The position numbers were made by a program, and so were the translations under genes. The notes below the pieces were generated by a model. The model made no database searches. It worked only from the letters and a program-made list of their open reading frames with translations, and was not told the origin of the DNA. From Natranaeroarchaeum sulfidigenes (GTDB lineage Archaea > Halobacteriota > Halobacteria > Halobacteriales > Natronoarchaeaceae), in NCBI RefSeq assembly GCF_017094485.1, contig NZ_CP064786.1, forward strand, positions 1,426,001 through 1,490,000: a stretch of DNA of 64,000 nt. Reading direction: 5' to 3'. Positions within the stretch are counted from its first letter, which is position 1; the number at the start of each line of letters is the position of its first letter. Below are positions 34,977 through 43,856 of this stretch, in pieces.

Positions 34977-36077
34977 ATGAACCTTGACGATTACCCGGTT
35001 GTCACCGAGCCATCTGAGGCATTTTTGAACCAACGACAACTCTTGGATTACCGCTCCGAACGGGAGGAGTGTCTTCGGTGGCTTCTGGCATACGGGAAAG
35101 AGCCCAAGAAAGCAAAGGGCTATGCAAAAGGCACGGTCAAACCTCGATCGTATCGTATTGATAGGTTCTACAGGTTCGTCTGGGAGCGTGAAGAGGGATA
35201 CACAGTGAACCTTGCACATGATCACGCTGATGCGTGGATGGACCACCTCGCTCACCGTGACGTGAGTGCCACACACAAGGTCAACTGCCAGAAGTCACTC
35301 AAGATGCTTTACAAATGGCTGCACCACGAGCGAAACCTTGGTAAATGGAATCCCGAGATCACTTTTTCAGCAGATAACAGCTCAAACCCCCGTGACTTCT
35401 TGACCAAAGAAGAGCGGAGCGCCATCCGTGATGCCGCTCTTGAATGCGGATCGATTCCGAGCTACAACAATTTGACCCCCACCGAACGCGATCGGTGGAA
35501 ACAACATCTCGCCCAGCGATTCGAGAAGCCAAAGTCCGAGGTCACTCCTGCGGATTGGGATCGTGCTAACGGCTGGAAGATCCCGTCACTCGTGTGGGTT
35601 TCTCTGGATACCGGCTTGCGGCCAACCGAAGTCGAACGCTCAACGATGGATTGGGTAGATACAGACAACAGCGTCCTCCGGATCCCAAAGGAGGACAGTG
35701 CGAAAAATACGGACAACTGGAGAGTTGGCCTCCGGGACCGGACCGCTGAGATACTGCAGAACTGGTGTGAAGAGAGGGTGGCGTACCCCGAGTACGATGA
35801 TACGGATGCGATTTGGTTAACACGAGAGCAGAACCCCTGGTCCGTTTCGTCGCTTCGTGGCCTGCTGCACAGGCTCTGCGAGATAGCTGATATTGAGACG
35901 GCAAATCGGCAGATGAGTTGGTACGCCATCCGGCATTCAGTCGGCACCTATATGACCCGAGAAGAGGATCTTGCGGCGGCCCAGGCACAACTTCGACATA
36001 AGTCTCCAGAGACGACGATGAAGTACGACCAGACCCCAGTTGAAGATAGACGGGACGCGTTAGATCGTATGGGGTAA
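34977..36077 (+). CDS. Tyrosine recombinase/integrase (Int1) next to tRNA-Glu
   Basis: 366 residues. An N-terminal SAM-like core-binding region (about 30-125) precedes the catalytic domain. The catalytic set is Arg215 (DTGLRPTEVE), Tyr316-x-x-Arg319-His320 (WYAIRHSVGTYM), His341 (LRHKS) and the nucleophile Tyr350 (TMKYDQT). Tyr replaces the usual His of box II. It lies right after tRNA-Glu and is oriented away from it, so it probably integrated the accessory region there. A 20-codon ORF directly upstream (34904-34966) may be a leader but is unsupported. Confidence 0.85.
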   Translation: MNLDDYPVVTEPSEAFLNQRQLLDYRSEREECLRWLLAYGKEPKKAKGYAKGTVKPRSYRIDRFYRFVWEREEGYTVNLAHDHADAWMDHLAHRDVSATHKVNCQKSLKMLYKWLHHERNLGKWNPEITFSADNSSNPRDFLTKEERSAIRDAALECGSIPSYNNLTPTERDRWKQHLAQRFEKPKSEVTPADWDRANGWKIPSLVWVSLDTGLRPTEVERSTMDWVDTDNSVLRIPKEDSAKNTDNWRVGLRDRTAEILQNWCEERVAYPEYDDTDAIWLTREQNPWSVSSLRGLLHRLCEIADIETANRQMSWYAIRHSVGTYMTREEDLAAAQAQLRHKSPETTMKYDQTPVEDRRDALDRMG

Positions 36078-36102
36078 TCTTTTCTAACCGAATGAGCAGG
36101 GT

Positions 36103-36156
36103 GTCATAGAACGGTTGGCATCCCTGTATTGCTCTCTCGACCATCGTTAAATATAG
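36103..36156. repeat. 54-bp direct repeat, copy A
   Basis: Begins GTCATAGAACGGTTGGCATC and is matched at 47633-47686 with about 9 mismatches and no gaps. It lies 25 bases after the Int1 stop. It ends in an AT-rich TTAAATATA that could be a promoter. Its origin is unknown; it may be a mobile-element end or remnant. Confidence 0.6.
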
Positions 36157-36185
36157 GGTGTGTACATATCACTCATGAATGTCTA

Positions 36186-36629
36186 CTACGGTAACAGACC
36201 AGTATCTCGTTCTTTCACGATTTCACTCCCAACGGGTGGTTCTTCGGCTACTCTGACGATAGCTGGAAGTTCCTCCTCGAAATGGACTATCACACGATAC
36301 GATACCGCTTCATCAACTTCTTCACATTCGTCTCTTCCATCATGCTGTCTAGTAAGTTCGATATGTAGCTTATCATCCTCTACATCATAGACTGGTTCTT
36401 CAAGATGTGCATCATAGCACATGTCTCCAGTTGAATACACACCACTCGCATATACTGCATTATCACTGAAACGTACTCTTGGATCGTCATCGGGTCTCTT
36501 ATCAACGCCAACGCCGGTTTCAAATTCGACATTAGTAATTTCTGCAGCCCTGTTGAGGTTCCCAATACACCCAGACGCGCCAATAGAGATGGAGAGTCCA
36601 ACGCCAGCAAGCAACTGCCTTCTGTTCAT
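36186..36629 (-). CDS. Tat lipoprotein, unknown
   Basis: 147 residues from the ATG at 36629 (MNRRQLLAGVGLSISIGASG followed by C). It has a twin-arginine motif, a short hydrophobic stretch and a lipobox GASGC, so it should be exported folded and lipid-anchored outside the membrane. The mature part is short, acidic and beta-rich. No domain is recognised. It sits between two convergent integrase genes, probably as cargo of the element. Codon use is noticeably less GC-rich than the core genes. Confidence 0.7.
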   Translation of the reverse strand: MNRRQLLAGVGLSISIGASGCIGNLNRAAEITNVEFETGVGVDKRPDDDPRVRFSDNAVYASGVYSTGDMCYDAHLEEPVYDVEDDKLHIELTRQHDGRDECEEVDEAVSYRVIVHFEEELPAIVRVAEEPPVGSEIVKERDTGLLP

Positions 36630-36778
36630 AATAAAACTAGAACCGTCGTTGCATAAATGTCTTCTACTGACCCGACTGGAGTGAACAGTTCGCAGGAGCA
36701 GTGTAGCAGGCAATTCACTGTTAAAACTATGAACTCAACACTTCATGAAGTGTTCCATGACACCCTCAAACGCTCAAC

Positions 36779-37891
36779 CTACATCAAGTCCGCCACTTCC
36801 TGTTTCAGTTCTGGGAGCGGGTGGATGTAACGATCGGCAGCGGCAGTGCTGTTCTGCCTGAGGGTTTCAGCGACGACCCGCCTGTCTTTATATTTATCGT
36901 AAACGTAGGTTCCGATACTGTGTCGGAACGAATACCACACTATTTTACGATTACCTTCATCGATGCCTGCCTCATCGACGAGATTATCGAGTAGATCGTT
37001 CAGTGATGCTGAAGTGTATGGATTCCCCTCGCGCGTGAGCCAAATCTCGTCACGCCCATCGTACATCTCCTGATTTGCTCGTTGGTCAAGCCAGTTATCA
37101 AGAGCGTGTGCACCTTCCTGCGAGAGTTCTTGCTCCCAGGAATCGTCATTTTTTGGCGCTTCTCCTTCGGGAATATATATTCTCTGGGCCTCCGGGTCAT
37201 ACCACTCGACACTCATACGGCCAATCAAGTCCGGCCTCCATCCAGCACCTCTCGTAGTGCGGACGAGTGATGGGACTTTCCAGTCCTTGTTGAGCGTGTC
37301 CCAGTCGGATGGCGTGACTTCGACTTTGGGCTTGCCGAGCTCTTGAGCGATGTGTGCTTTCCAGCGATCTCGGTCCTCTGGGCTGAGGTTGTTGTAGCTC
37401 GGCACACTCTTGTAGGTGAGAGAAGTCTGCCAAAGCTGTTGGAGTTCGGACTTTCGGAATGGATCTGCGTTCTCCGTTGCCGGTTCGTCATGGAATCTCG
37501 TCTCTGGGTCCCAGTCGATGCCCTGGAACTCGAACCAGTTGACTATGACATCGTTGATCTTCCGCTTGCTCCCCTCCGCGTATCGCCCTCCATCCATGCG
37601 ACGAAACGAGTCCTCAGCGAGAGCCTCGTTGACGATGTCTGCGTCCTCGGTTGTGAATTCGGTCGTGATTGTCTCATTGTTCCAGACCCACTTCATGACG
37701 CGATGGAATCTGGAGATACGTTCGTTGACTTTGCTGTATCCGAGCCCTTTCTTCGGATTCTTGCCCTCTGTCTCCAGATACTGCTTAAACCGACTCAACA
37801 CCGCAGAGTAGATATCCTGCTGCCGACTGTTGAGCGGCTTAAACTGCTCGTCTACTAAGATTTGGTCTTCTGATCTCCCCCGACTACTCAT
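36779..37891 (-). CDS. Tyrosine recombinase/integrase (Int2), convergent to Int1
   Basis: 370 residues with a layout closely like Int1 (shared VPSYNNLSPEDRDRWKAH and GKPKVEVTPSDWD blocks). Catalytic candidates are Arg219 (GAGWRPD), Tyr320-x-x-Arg323-His324 (WYSFRHSIGTYV) and the nucleophile Tyr355 (AADRYIHP). The His/Lys seen as His341 in Int1 is Gln346 here (LRQNS). It may be active with a relaxed motif or may be degenerate. TTTTAAATA about 30 bases upstream supports the start. Confidence 0.82.
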   Translation of the reverse strand: MSSRGRSEDQILVDEQFKPLNSRQQDIYSAVLSRFKQYLETEGKNPKKGLGYSKVNERISRFHRVMKWVWNNETITTEFTTEDADIVNEALAEDSFRRMDGGRYAEGSKRKINDVIVNWFEFQGIDWDPETRFHDEPATENADPFRKSELQQLWQTSLTYKSVPSYNNLSPEDRDRWKAHIAQELGKPKVEVTPSDWDTLNKDWKVPSLVRTTRGAGWRPDLIGRMSVEWYDPEAQRIYIPEGEAPKNDDSWEQELSQEGAHALDNWLDQRANQEMYDGRDEIWLTREGNPYTSASLNDLLDNLVDEAGIDEGNRKIVWYSFRHSIGTYVYDKYKDRRVVAETLRQNSTAAADRYIHPLPELKQEVADLM

Positions 37892-37926
37892 TTTGACTGA
37901 ACAGGCATATGACCCTATTTAAAATA

Positions 37927-37957
37927 AAACTCTGGCTTGTAGGGAAAATCAGAGTTT
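37927..37957. promoter_or_regulatory. Inverted repeat just upstream of Int2
   Basis: AAACTCTG and CAGAGTTT are perfect 8-bp arms with a 15-base spacer, 36-66 bases upstream of the Int2 start and next to its TATA box. It could be an autoregulatory operator or recombinase arm-site. Confidence 0.35.
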
Positions 37958-38246
37958 GTGCCTCACCTCAACACGGCTCTGAAGTACGGTTCTAGCACCT
38001 CTACTACCAGATACCATTCTTCGGGGAAGTGCATGTCAAACGAAGCTGAAAATGTCGAAACAACGCTTTCCTCGGAGAAGTCCAGTAACGATTTTTCAAT
38101 TATTCAGTGACCGCAGCGGGTTCCCATGACATATACCGTGACTCGGGTCTACTACTACAACCTCGTAAGAACAATATTCGCGGCAACTATCTCGTTACTC
38201 AAACCTCCTGAATTAGACGGTGTGTTTTAACTACGACTTTCGAGGA
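37958..38246. other. Spacer between Int2 and the nuclease gene
   Basis: No convincing gene is seen. A 34-codon ORF on the plus strand (38126-38230, beginning MTYTVTRVYYYNL) is open but unsupported by any recognised motif. Confidence 0.3.
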
Positions 38247-39512
38247 TTAGGTTCGCTCATACGCTATCTCCTGTAATGCTTCGTTAAATATCTCCCCGAC
38301 CTCTTGATGGTCTGTAAGCGCTTGCGCCAGCGTTCGGTAATAGCCCTCGCCGCCCTCCCAGTCGAACGGGTATGTCGTGATCGTGAACCGTGTGTACTTG
38401 CGATCGTCCCGCTCTGGTAGTCGAATCGTAGTTCCTTTGCGTTGCTCAATGTCTGCAGCCATCTCTTCGAGCCGTGTGCGGACCCCGTCACTGTAGAGGT
38501 AATCCTGAAATTTCGTTCGTAAGTCCTCGTTGGCACCCGTCAACTGTGTCTTGAATTTGAGCTGGTTGCTGGCGATTTGGTCCAAACTGATCACGTGCTG
38601 GAAGTACGGACGCAGCGAGTGGCTACTACTCACGTCTTCTCCCGGTTCGACATCAGCGATGGGCCACGTTTGCTTATAGAAGGAGAGTTTCTTACCACCG
38701 GTGTGATAGTGCCAATTGTCGTCCCACCCCGCTGGCGCATACGGTTCGAATCGTTGGGGCCAATTCTCTTGATGACTCTCCACTACAGATTCGAACGCTT
38801 CCCTCACGTCGCTGATCGAATCGTGATACTCAATCGCCAATTCGACTTTCTCCTGTTGGTTTGCTTCGTGCTGTGTCATACTGGTCTCACTTCGAACGGT
38901 GTTTAGAAAATCGGTGAACTGTGCATAACTCTGAAGCGGTTGCTCTCTGACCCCTGTTTGCGTCAGTGGCTGGAACGCAGCAATGAGTGTGGTCCAGTCG
39001 AGATTCACGAACGCGTCTGCATCCGCTGTGCTTCTGTCCGGTGCTAAATAAACGTAGAACCTATTCGCTTCGTCGAACGTACTTTTTAGCGTCTCCCCAA
39101 TGTAGTCATCTTCGACATATCGGTTCGTCTGATTTGTTCCCTCTCGTGACCGAACTTTCATCTCAATCCAGATGAACCACTCCTGTTCGTACGTGATGAT
39201 GATATCCGCACGATTGTCGTTCGGAGTCACCACTTCCCGCTGGACATCGACCTCGTCGACGGCGTACCGATCAAAATGAAACCCATCGCAGCGCTCCTCA
39301 ACCAACTCAAGGAACTGCAGGAGTACAGCCTCATCGAAGCCGTGCGGTTCTTTCGAATCGAGGAAATATCGCAGGAGTCGATTCCAGTGATCCTCATCGT
39401 AGTGCTTCTCAAGTATTTCGAGCGTGGTCTTCGGCGGCGCACTTACCTGTTCGATATTCGAATAGAGAGCGTCGAACTCGGCCAATACCCGACGGAGCTC
39501 GTCAACGGCCAT
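38247..39512 (-). CDS. PD-(D/E)XK nuclease superfamily protein (PDDEXK_4-like)
   Basis: 421 residues from the ATG at 39512; a TTATTTA box 25-31 bases upstream favours this over the ATG at 39536. The N-terminal part has the nuclease core RADIIITYEQEWFIWIEMKVRSR, giving Asp103, Glu117 and Lys119. A DEANRFYVYLAP strand follows. The C-terminal part (about 225-410) is rich in aromatic residues and has no known domain. The fold is used by restriction, anti-phage and repair nucleases. There is no methylase or partner beside it, so it may be a solo defence enzyme of the island. Confidence 0.72.
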   Translation of the reverse strand: MAVDELRRVLAEFDALYSNIEQVSAPPKTTLEILEKHYDEDHWNRLLRYFLDSKEPHGFDEAVLLQFLELVEERCDGFHFDRYAVDEVDVQREVVTPNDNRADIIITYEQEWFIWIEMKVRSREGTNQTNRYVEDDYIGETLKSTFDEANRFYVYLAPDRSTADADAFVNLDWTTLIAAFQPLTQTGVREQPLQSYAQFTDFLNTVRSETSMTQHEANQQEKVELAIEYHDSISDVREAFESVVESHQENWPQRFEPYAPAGWDDNWHYHTGGKKLSFYKQTWPIADVEPGEDVSSSHSLRPYFQHVISLDQIASNQLKFKTQLTGANEDLRTKFQDYLYSDGVRTRLEEMAADIEQRKGTTIRLPERDDRKYTRFTITTYPFDWEGGEGYYRTLAQALTDHQEVGEIFNEALQEIAYERT

Positions 39513-39749
39513 GTCACTGCTTGTGATACCTCGCATAAATAAGTCCGCGAAACAGGCCAGTGCTCACATAGCAGTTACTGCATCAGTGACCACCTGAGCT
39601 CACGGATAGGGTTATTGTGTGAGCACTCTGTACTGTCCAATTGTCGCTTTCTCTCTCGACTGTTCGTCGGTATTAGCGAATAGAATCTGAGTAACCGTTT
39701 GTGAAGTAATATACAAGCGCTTTTTATTATTTATAATAAATAGTAACGT

Positions 39750-40067
39750 ATGTCGAGCGAAAATGAGCATGACCACATTCGTTCCGTTCTTGAGCTACTC
39801 GCTGAGGAGGAGGAAACTGTTGAGGACGTGGAAGACTGGGACGACCAGTTTTATGTGAAGATTAACGGAGGGAAGAACGAAGCACAGCGCATCGTCAGTG
39901 CGATCAGAGAGAGCGGGCTAGTTGACGGTGGTTACGTGGCTGAAACGTATCCCGATCCGGACTCGAAGGATGCCATAGGTGTTCGAGTCCTAACTGAAAC
40001 ACTGAGAGAAACCGAAGAAGAGGCGTTAGAGACAATTAACAACGCTTTGGAGAAGTACGAGAACTAA
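39750..40067 (+). CDS. Small acidic protein, unknown
   Basis: 105 residues, beginning MSSENEHDHIRSVLELLAEE. The pattern of charged helix, then DQFYVKINGGKNEAQRIVSAIRESG, beta segments and a final helix suggests an alpha/beta fold, but I do not recognise it. Upstream sequence (39715-39745) is a TA-rich stretch that can serve as promoter. It stands alone between the nuclease and an IS remnant. Confidence 0.55.
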   Translation: MSSENEHDHIRSVLELLAEEEETVEDVEDWDDQFYVKINGGKNEAQRIVSAIRESGLVDGGYVAETYPDPDSKDAIGVRVLTETLRETEEEALETINNALEKYEN

Positions 40068-40079
40068 CAGGCTGTACGT

Positions 40080-40340
40080 GACGTGGTCCCACGACTAAAC
40101 TTGTGGGCTTCCCACCCGGTGTTGGTCGGGCAGGTCAATCCTGAAGCTTGGGAATCTAAGCTTTGTGATCGACTGCATTGGCTCCGCTACGAAGCCGGTA
40201 CTCGTACCCCGTGTTGGGCTTCGAGGTATCTTGTTGTATGTCGGTCGACGCGGTCGACTCACTGTTTTACTTTCGTTTTCACCGTGGCAAACACCGATTC
40301 AACTGCCAGCTTTCCGTGCACAAGACATCCTATAAACGGT
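40080..40340 (-). pseudogene. Remnant of an IS200/IS605-type element (3' end)
   Basis: Read on the minus strand, the last codons give GKPTSLVVG, the tail common to haloarchaeal TnpB genes. The hairpin CCCACGA-N6-TTGTGGG (40088-40107) is the usual end structure of such elements. The rest has stops in all frames. No intact transposase is left. Confidence 0.4.
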
Positions 40341-40399
40341 TGACCAATAAGAGGTCCAATCCGCGAGTTGCTCTGTGATGCAGCATGTAGTGACTACTC

Positions 40400-40588
40400 T
40401 CACAAACGGACAAGAGGAGGAACAAATGCATAGAAGCACACAAAGATCGTTATCACAAGGAATGGAAACTCCAACGAGTCGCCTTGGATGATAAGTCCTG
40501 TAGTAATAACTGCAAGTGCTAATCCAATGATAGCAGTGCGAATCGCACGTAAATGAGCGAAGAGGTTCGAACTCTCATGGTCAGACAT
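40400..40588 (-). CDS. Small two-TM membrane protein
   Basis: 62 residues from the ATG at 40588 (MSDHESSNLFAHLRAIRTAI). Two hydrophobic helices (about 18-36 and 41-58) with a short loop. No domain is recognised and it is AT-rich relative to the core. Being short, it may be a small toxin-like or accessory protein, but nothing supports this. Confidence 0.4.
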   Translation of the reverse strand: MSDHESSNLFAHLRAIRTAIIGLALAVITTGLIIQGDSLEFPFLVITIFVCFYAFVPPLVRL

Positions 40589-40749
40589 ACACAATACGTA
40601 GTATGGCCTTCGTGTATGTTTTTATTATTCCTCCTGACGATACGTAATTTGCCTATATTGACCGATCGGAATAACTGGCTTTCCAGTGGAATACTCGTAC
40701 AAGACTCGCGCATTTCATCTTGCGCGACGACCGAAACCGATCTCCATTT

Positions 40750-40767
40750 GAGGATTTCAACAGAGCC
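40750..40767. repeat. Solo IS6-like terminal repeat
   Basis: GAGGATTTCAACAGAGCC, identical to 46181-46198 and the inverse of the sequence at 44048. No transposase is attached. Confidence 0.5.
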
Positions 40768-40787
40768 GCTACCCCTTGTCTGCGTAC

Positions 40788-41225
40788 TCAGTCTTCCCGA
40801 AGTCGATATCCCCAGTCGCGGAGTTCATCGGCGACTTCATCGGGATGATTTGCACCCACACGAACCAAGGCTTCTCGAACATCAGTAAGGGGGACATCAG
40901 TCCCGAGTTCATCCTCGATAGCATGTCGGGCATCCTTCTCAGTCTCTTGTGTAGCCTCGCGCAAAAAGTACTGAATCATTTTTCGACTGTCCTTGACGCT
41001 GTGTCTCGCAAAAATGTATGGCAGTGTATCACGGTTCTGTCCTGAGCCGGTGGCCTGTGATTGCTTATTTGCTGTCGAGTTAGCACCAGCATCCGAAGTC
41101 GAGGCAGACTCAGATGTTTCCTCCCGTTCTTTGGTCTGTGCTTCAGATTCTTCTGGTGACTCCTCATCGGTGGATGTATCAGAGAATGGATCGCTGCCAG
41201 CTCCTGATTTCATTCCGTTTGTCAT
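40788..41225 (-). CDS. ParA-operon partner, unknown
   Basis: 145 residues. The first about 70 are low-complexity Ser/Thr/Glu/Asp. The C-terminal 75 (LPYIFARHSVKDSRKMIQYFLREATQETEKDARHAIEDELGTDVPLTDVREALVRVG) are helical and could bind DNA or ParA. The ATG overlaps the ParA stop by four bases (ATGA), so this is the likely ParB-equivalent of a plasmid-type partition module, inferred from position since no ParB domain is visible. Confidence 0.62.
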   Translation of the reverse strand: MTNGMKSGAGSDPFSDTSTDEESPEESEAQTKEREETSESASTSDAGANSTANKQSQATGSGQNRDTLPYIFARHSVKDSRKMIQYFLREATQETEKDARHAIEDELGTDVPLTDVREALVRVGANHPDEVADELRDWGYRLRED

Positions 41226-42058
41226 TGGTCTCCTACCTCCTCGATATGTGCTGCAAGGTCTCGTAGTTTATCCAGGGTTTCGGCTTCGTAGTCACGTTTG
41301 TGGGATCGATGATGGCCAAAGTAGTAGAATGCAGTACAACGTTGGTCCCACGACCCCTCGAATAGTGCAGACCGATCCCGGATAGTGACGGGGGCATCGT
41401 AACCCAGTTGCTGAATCTCTTCGAGGTACTGCTCCTGATCTGATGTGCTGCCGATCCCATTCGGTACGATTGCAAGTACTCCCAGATCGAGATCTAGGTT
41501 GGCTTCGAGATTTGTTAAAATATCTTCGATCCCTGCGATGGACTGCATCCCTTTGCCAGTCGGCTTCACTGGTAGGAGTAGTGATCGGGTTGCAGAGACA
41601 GCGTTGTACAGATGAGGACCGGGCGATGCTGGTGGATCGATGATAATCGTATCATACTCGCGTCGGATGTCAGCATCAATTAAAACTTGTCGCAGTCGGT
41701 CGTTTGGGCTAAATTCTTCACCGAGGTCTTCAGCCAGATTTTGAGCTTTCATTAATAACTGTGGCAGGTTTTCCAGCATACCATGGGATGGGACAACGTC
41801 AAATCCATATGGGGTCTCTTGGATCAGTTCACTGAACTCACCCTTTGGCTCATCAATTAAATGTCGAGCAATATTATCAGCTACATCATCGTCACGAGAT
41901 GTTGGGATATCAAGCAGGTACGACAGCGATCCCTGCTGAGGATCTAAATCCAAGACGAGCACGTCTCGTCCTTGTTGGCTGTGAGCGTCAGCGAGGTTTG
42001 CTGTCAGGGTAGTCTTACCGACCCCCCCTGACTCAGAGTACGTTGTATAGGCGAGCAT
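41222..42058 (-). CDS. ParA/Soj-family partition ATPase
   Basis: 278 residues from the ATG at 42058 (MLAYTTYSESGGVGKTTLTA). The deviant Walker A is GGVGKTT (about residues 11-17), Walker A' is LVLDLDPQQGSL and Walker B is IIDPPASPGPHL. ParA polymerises on DNA and segregates plasmids or integrated elements. Palindromes about 38-80 bases upstream (42096-42134) and a TTTTATAAG TATA box at about 42081-42089 fit an autoregulated promoter. The gene suggests that the island was, or can be, a replicating plasmid. Confidence 0.85.
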   Translation of the reverse strand: MLAYTTYSESGGVGKTTLTANLADAHSQQGRDVLVLDLDPQQGSLSYLLDIPTSRDDDVADNIARHLIDEPKGEFSELIQETPYGFDVVPSHGMLENLPQLLMKAQNLAEDLGEEFSPNDRLRQVLIDADIRREYDTIIIDPPASPGPHLYNAVSATRSLLLPVKPTGKGMQSIAGIEDILTNLEANLDLDLGVLAIVPNGIGSTSDQEQYLEEIQQLGYDAPVTIRDRSALFEGSWDQRCTAFYYFGHHRSHKRDYEAETLDKLRDLAAHIEEVGDQ

Positions 42059-42095
42059 ACACAATCATAAGAGCCAGTCACTTATAAAACTAAAT

Positions 42096-42160
42096 AGACT
42101 AATTAGTTAGTCTGTGTAGTTATACTAACTAGTTATACTGCTTTGGATAACTAACGAGAC
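42096..42160. promoter_or_regulatory. Iterated palindromes upstream of parA (operator/centromere-like)
   Basis: AGACTAATTAGTTAGTCT (42096-42113, near-perfect), then AACTAGTT (42127-42134, perfect, within TATACTAACTAGTTATACTG), then a weaker ATAACTAACGAG at about 42147-42158. The shared core is CTAA(C/T)TAGT. The position, directly behind the parA TATA box, fits a parS/operator cluster. Confidence 0.5.
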
Positions 42161-42563
42161 AGACTATCTGAACGGGCTATTGAGATAGACAACTGACCAC
42201 GAAAGCCGGGACATCAACGGTGATAGAAACAGGTCTTGACCCCTCAAGGCTTCATGATTATCGTACCAGTCAAGATAATGTCTTTTTTGCCTTCTCCGTC
42301 CCCGAGTTTTTGCTATACCGTTTAAAAATCCAATTACTCGGGATTGTATCTCCGGCGGGTGATTATTGATAAAGCATTTAAAATACCAATTTATAAATCG
42401 TCAATCACTTTTGAATCCGGGCAATTTTCTCCAGCGGTAAAACCAACTCCGGAACGGGGTTTAACGTCTGAAATCTACAGTATAGCCGATCAAAAATAGA
42501 CCAGTAATACTAGTATACTGTACCCCATTTAGGGGATGTATGGGTGGGGGTGCGAAAAGGGAT
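42161..42563. other. AT-rich intergenic region
   Basis: About 400 bases without a gene. It contains AT tracts and a small CCCCATTTAGGGG palindrome near 42523. An origin is imaginable next to parA, but no Orc1/Cdc6 gene or ORB-like repeat is seen. Confidence 0.3.
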
Positions 42564-43856
42564 CTACCAATCCATTGATGTTACTAGATTGCGGTCGATT
42601 CCAGGGCCATCCCGGCCGAGAGTATTTCGCCACAGAGCTGCAGTAGTTGTCCAGTCTGCAACGTCCCAGCTCAATTGCTCATCTTTGTATGCTTCTTCAA
42701 TTCGTTTCCGACCGTCTTCAATTCCAAATTCGGAATCGAATGGTCCTCGCGGTAATTGAGCAAGTCCCTTTCTATGCCAATGGTTAAATACCTTATAAGC
42801 TGTTTTCCGTGAATCGAATACAACATGCGGAATCATGTCCCGTGCACGGAGATCACTGAGCTTTTCGTAGGTTCGTCGATGAAGCGCCCAGTTATTGTGA
42901 CCGGTCATCACTTCTCCAGCGTACAGCTGACCGCTCGCATCTCGACTGAGTAGATCTACATTGTACCCGTTGACATCGAGGTTATAATATGTCCCAATCT
43001 CTTTGGCGTTCCACTTCTCACGAAGTGCTGCCAGACCCACAGTAACTCGGTGAACAAGCCCCTCATTTGGGTCTCCACGCAGCGATGGGAGATCAGTGTG
43101 TGCGTTGATTAAGGTACGTCCGCGCTGGGTCGGGGCGTACCAAACCTTCTTTCGCAGAATTCGCTTTGGCTTCAGGTATATGGATTGCTCTTGCTCGAAC
43201 CAATCATAGCAATTAAACGCCTCGGCAAGCCTCGGGTCCGCATCAGGATCAACAACCAGACGTTGTAATTCCTCTTGATTGAGGTCGTCAAAAATCTCTC
43301 CCCAGCCAGGACACTTATCCAATAACAGATGGTGGCCACGAACGGTTTCTCCATTCCACAAATGCGCTAACCGAGTGAGTGCTTCTCGACGATCGTCTGT
43401 CAGACTCAGCGGTAATTCAGCGTCATTCGTTGCATCAATCTCTACAGTATCGTTGTCTTCTGTTTTATTTGGCTGGACCCACACTGGCAGTTCATCAACA
43501 TCAACCTCTTGCCGTACTGGGTTGTAGCCGTACCGCGCTTCTAGATATTCTTCTGTTACCCACGCGACGTGAGGAGCAGGAAACGGATTTTGAATAACAT
43601 ACAATTCATCAACATCTGCAGGGTATCCTGGATCCAAATCCTCCAGTGGCCATACTTCAGGATCCGGGTCGTGATTATTCGGATCAAAATCGCCAAACTC
43701 TGCAGGTTGACTCTTTGGCTCGTGAACGGTGCCACCCTCCTGCTTCGGGAAGATGATACGGATATCTCTATCGGGATATTGGAGCCGAGTTGTTTGTTCG
43801 CGCCAGTTATCCCACTCACAGAGAGGATCTGGTTTGAACGGAGGTCCAATCGACAT
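42564..43856 (-). CDS. Element-encoded protein with nuclease-like C-terminal region
   Basis: 430 residues from the ATG at 43856 (MSIGPPFKPDPLCEWDNWRE); TTTTAAAT 24-30 bases upstream favours this start over the ATG at 43958. The middle part has a helical segment (LTDDRREALTRLAHLWNGE) that could be a winged helix. The later part, GTYYNLDVNGYNVDLLSRDASGQLYAGEVMTGHNN, is of the form D...E-x-(K/M/T) found in PD-(D/E)XK folds, with VDLL and GEVMTG as the candidate site; the expected Lys is not clear. It may be a nuclease or DNA-binding protein of an integrative element. Confidence 0.55.
   Translation of the reverse strand: MSIGPPFKPDPLCEWDNWREQTTRLQYPDRDIRIIFPKQEGGTVHEPKSQPAEFGDFDPNNHDPDPEVWPLEDLDPGYPADVDELYVIQNPFPAPHVAWVTEEYLEARYGYNPVRQEVDVDELPVWVQPNKTEDNDTVEIDATNDAELPLSLTDDRREALTRLAHLWNGETVRGHHLLLDKCPGWGEIFDDLNQEELQRLVVDPDADPRLAEAFNCYDWFEQEQSIYLKPKRILRKKVWYAPTQRGRTLINAHTDLPSLRGDPNEGLVHRVTVGLAALREKWNAKEIGTYYNLDVNGYNVDLLSRDASGQLYAGEVMTGHNNWALHRRTYEKLSDLRARDMIPHVVFDSRKTAYKVFNHWHRKGLAQLPRGPFDSEFGIEDGRKRIEEAYKDEQLSWDVADWTTTAALWRNTLGRDGPGIDRNLVTSMDW

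Noticed and set aside
42161-42563. Replication origin next to parA
   Set aside because: No Orc1/Cdc6 gene, and no repeated ORB-like sequence; only AT-rich tracts.
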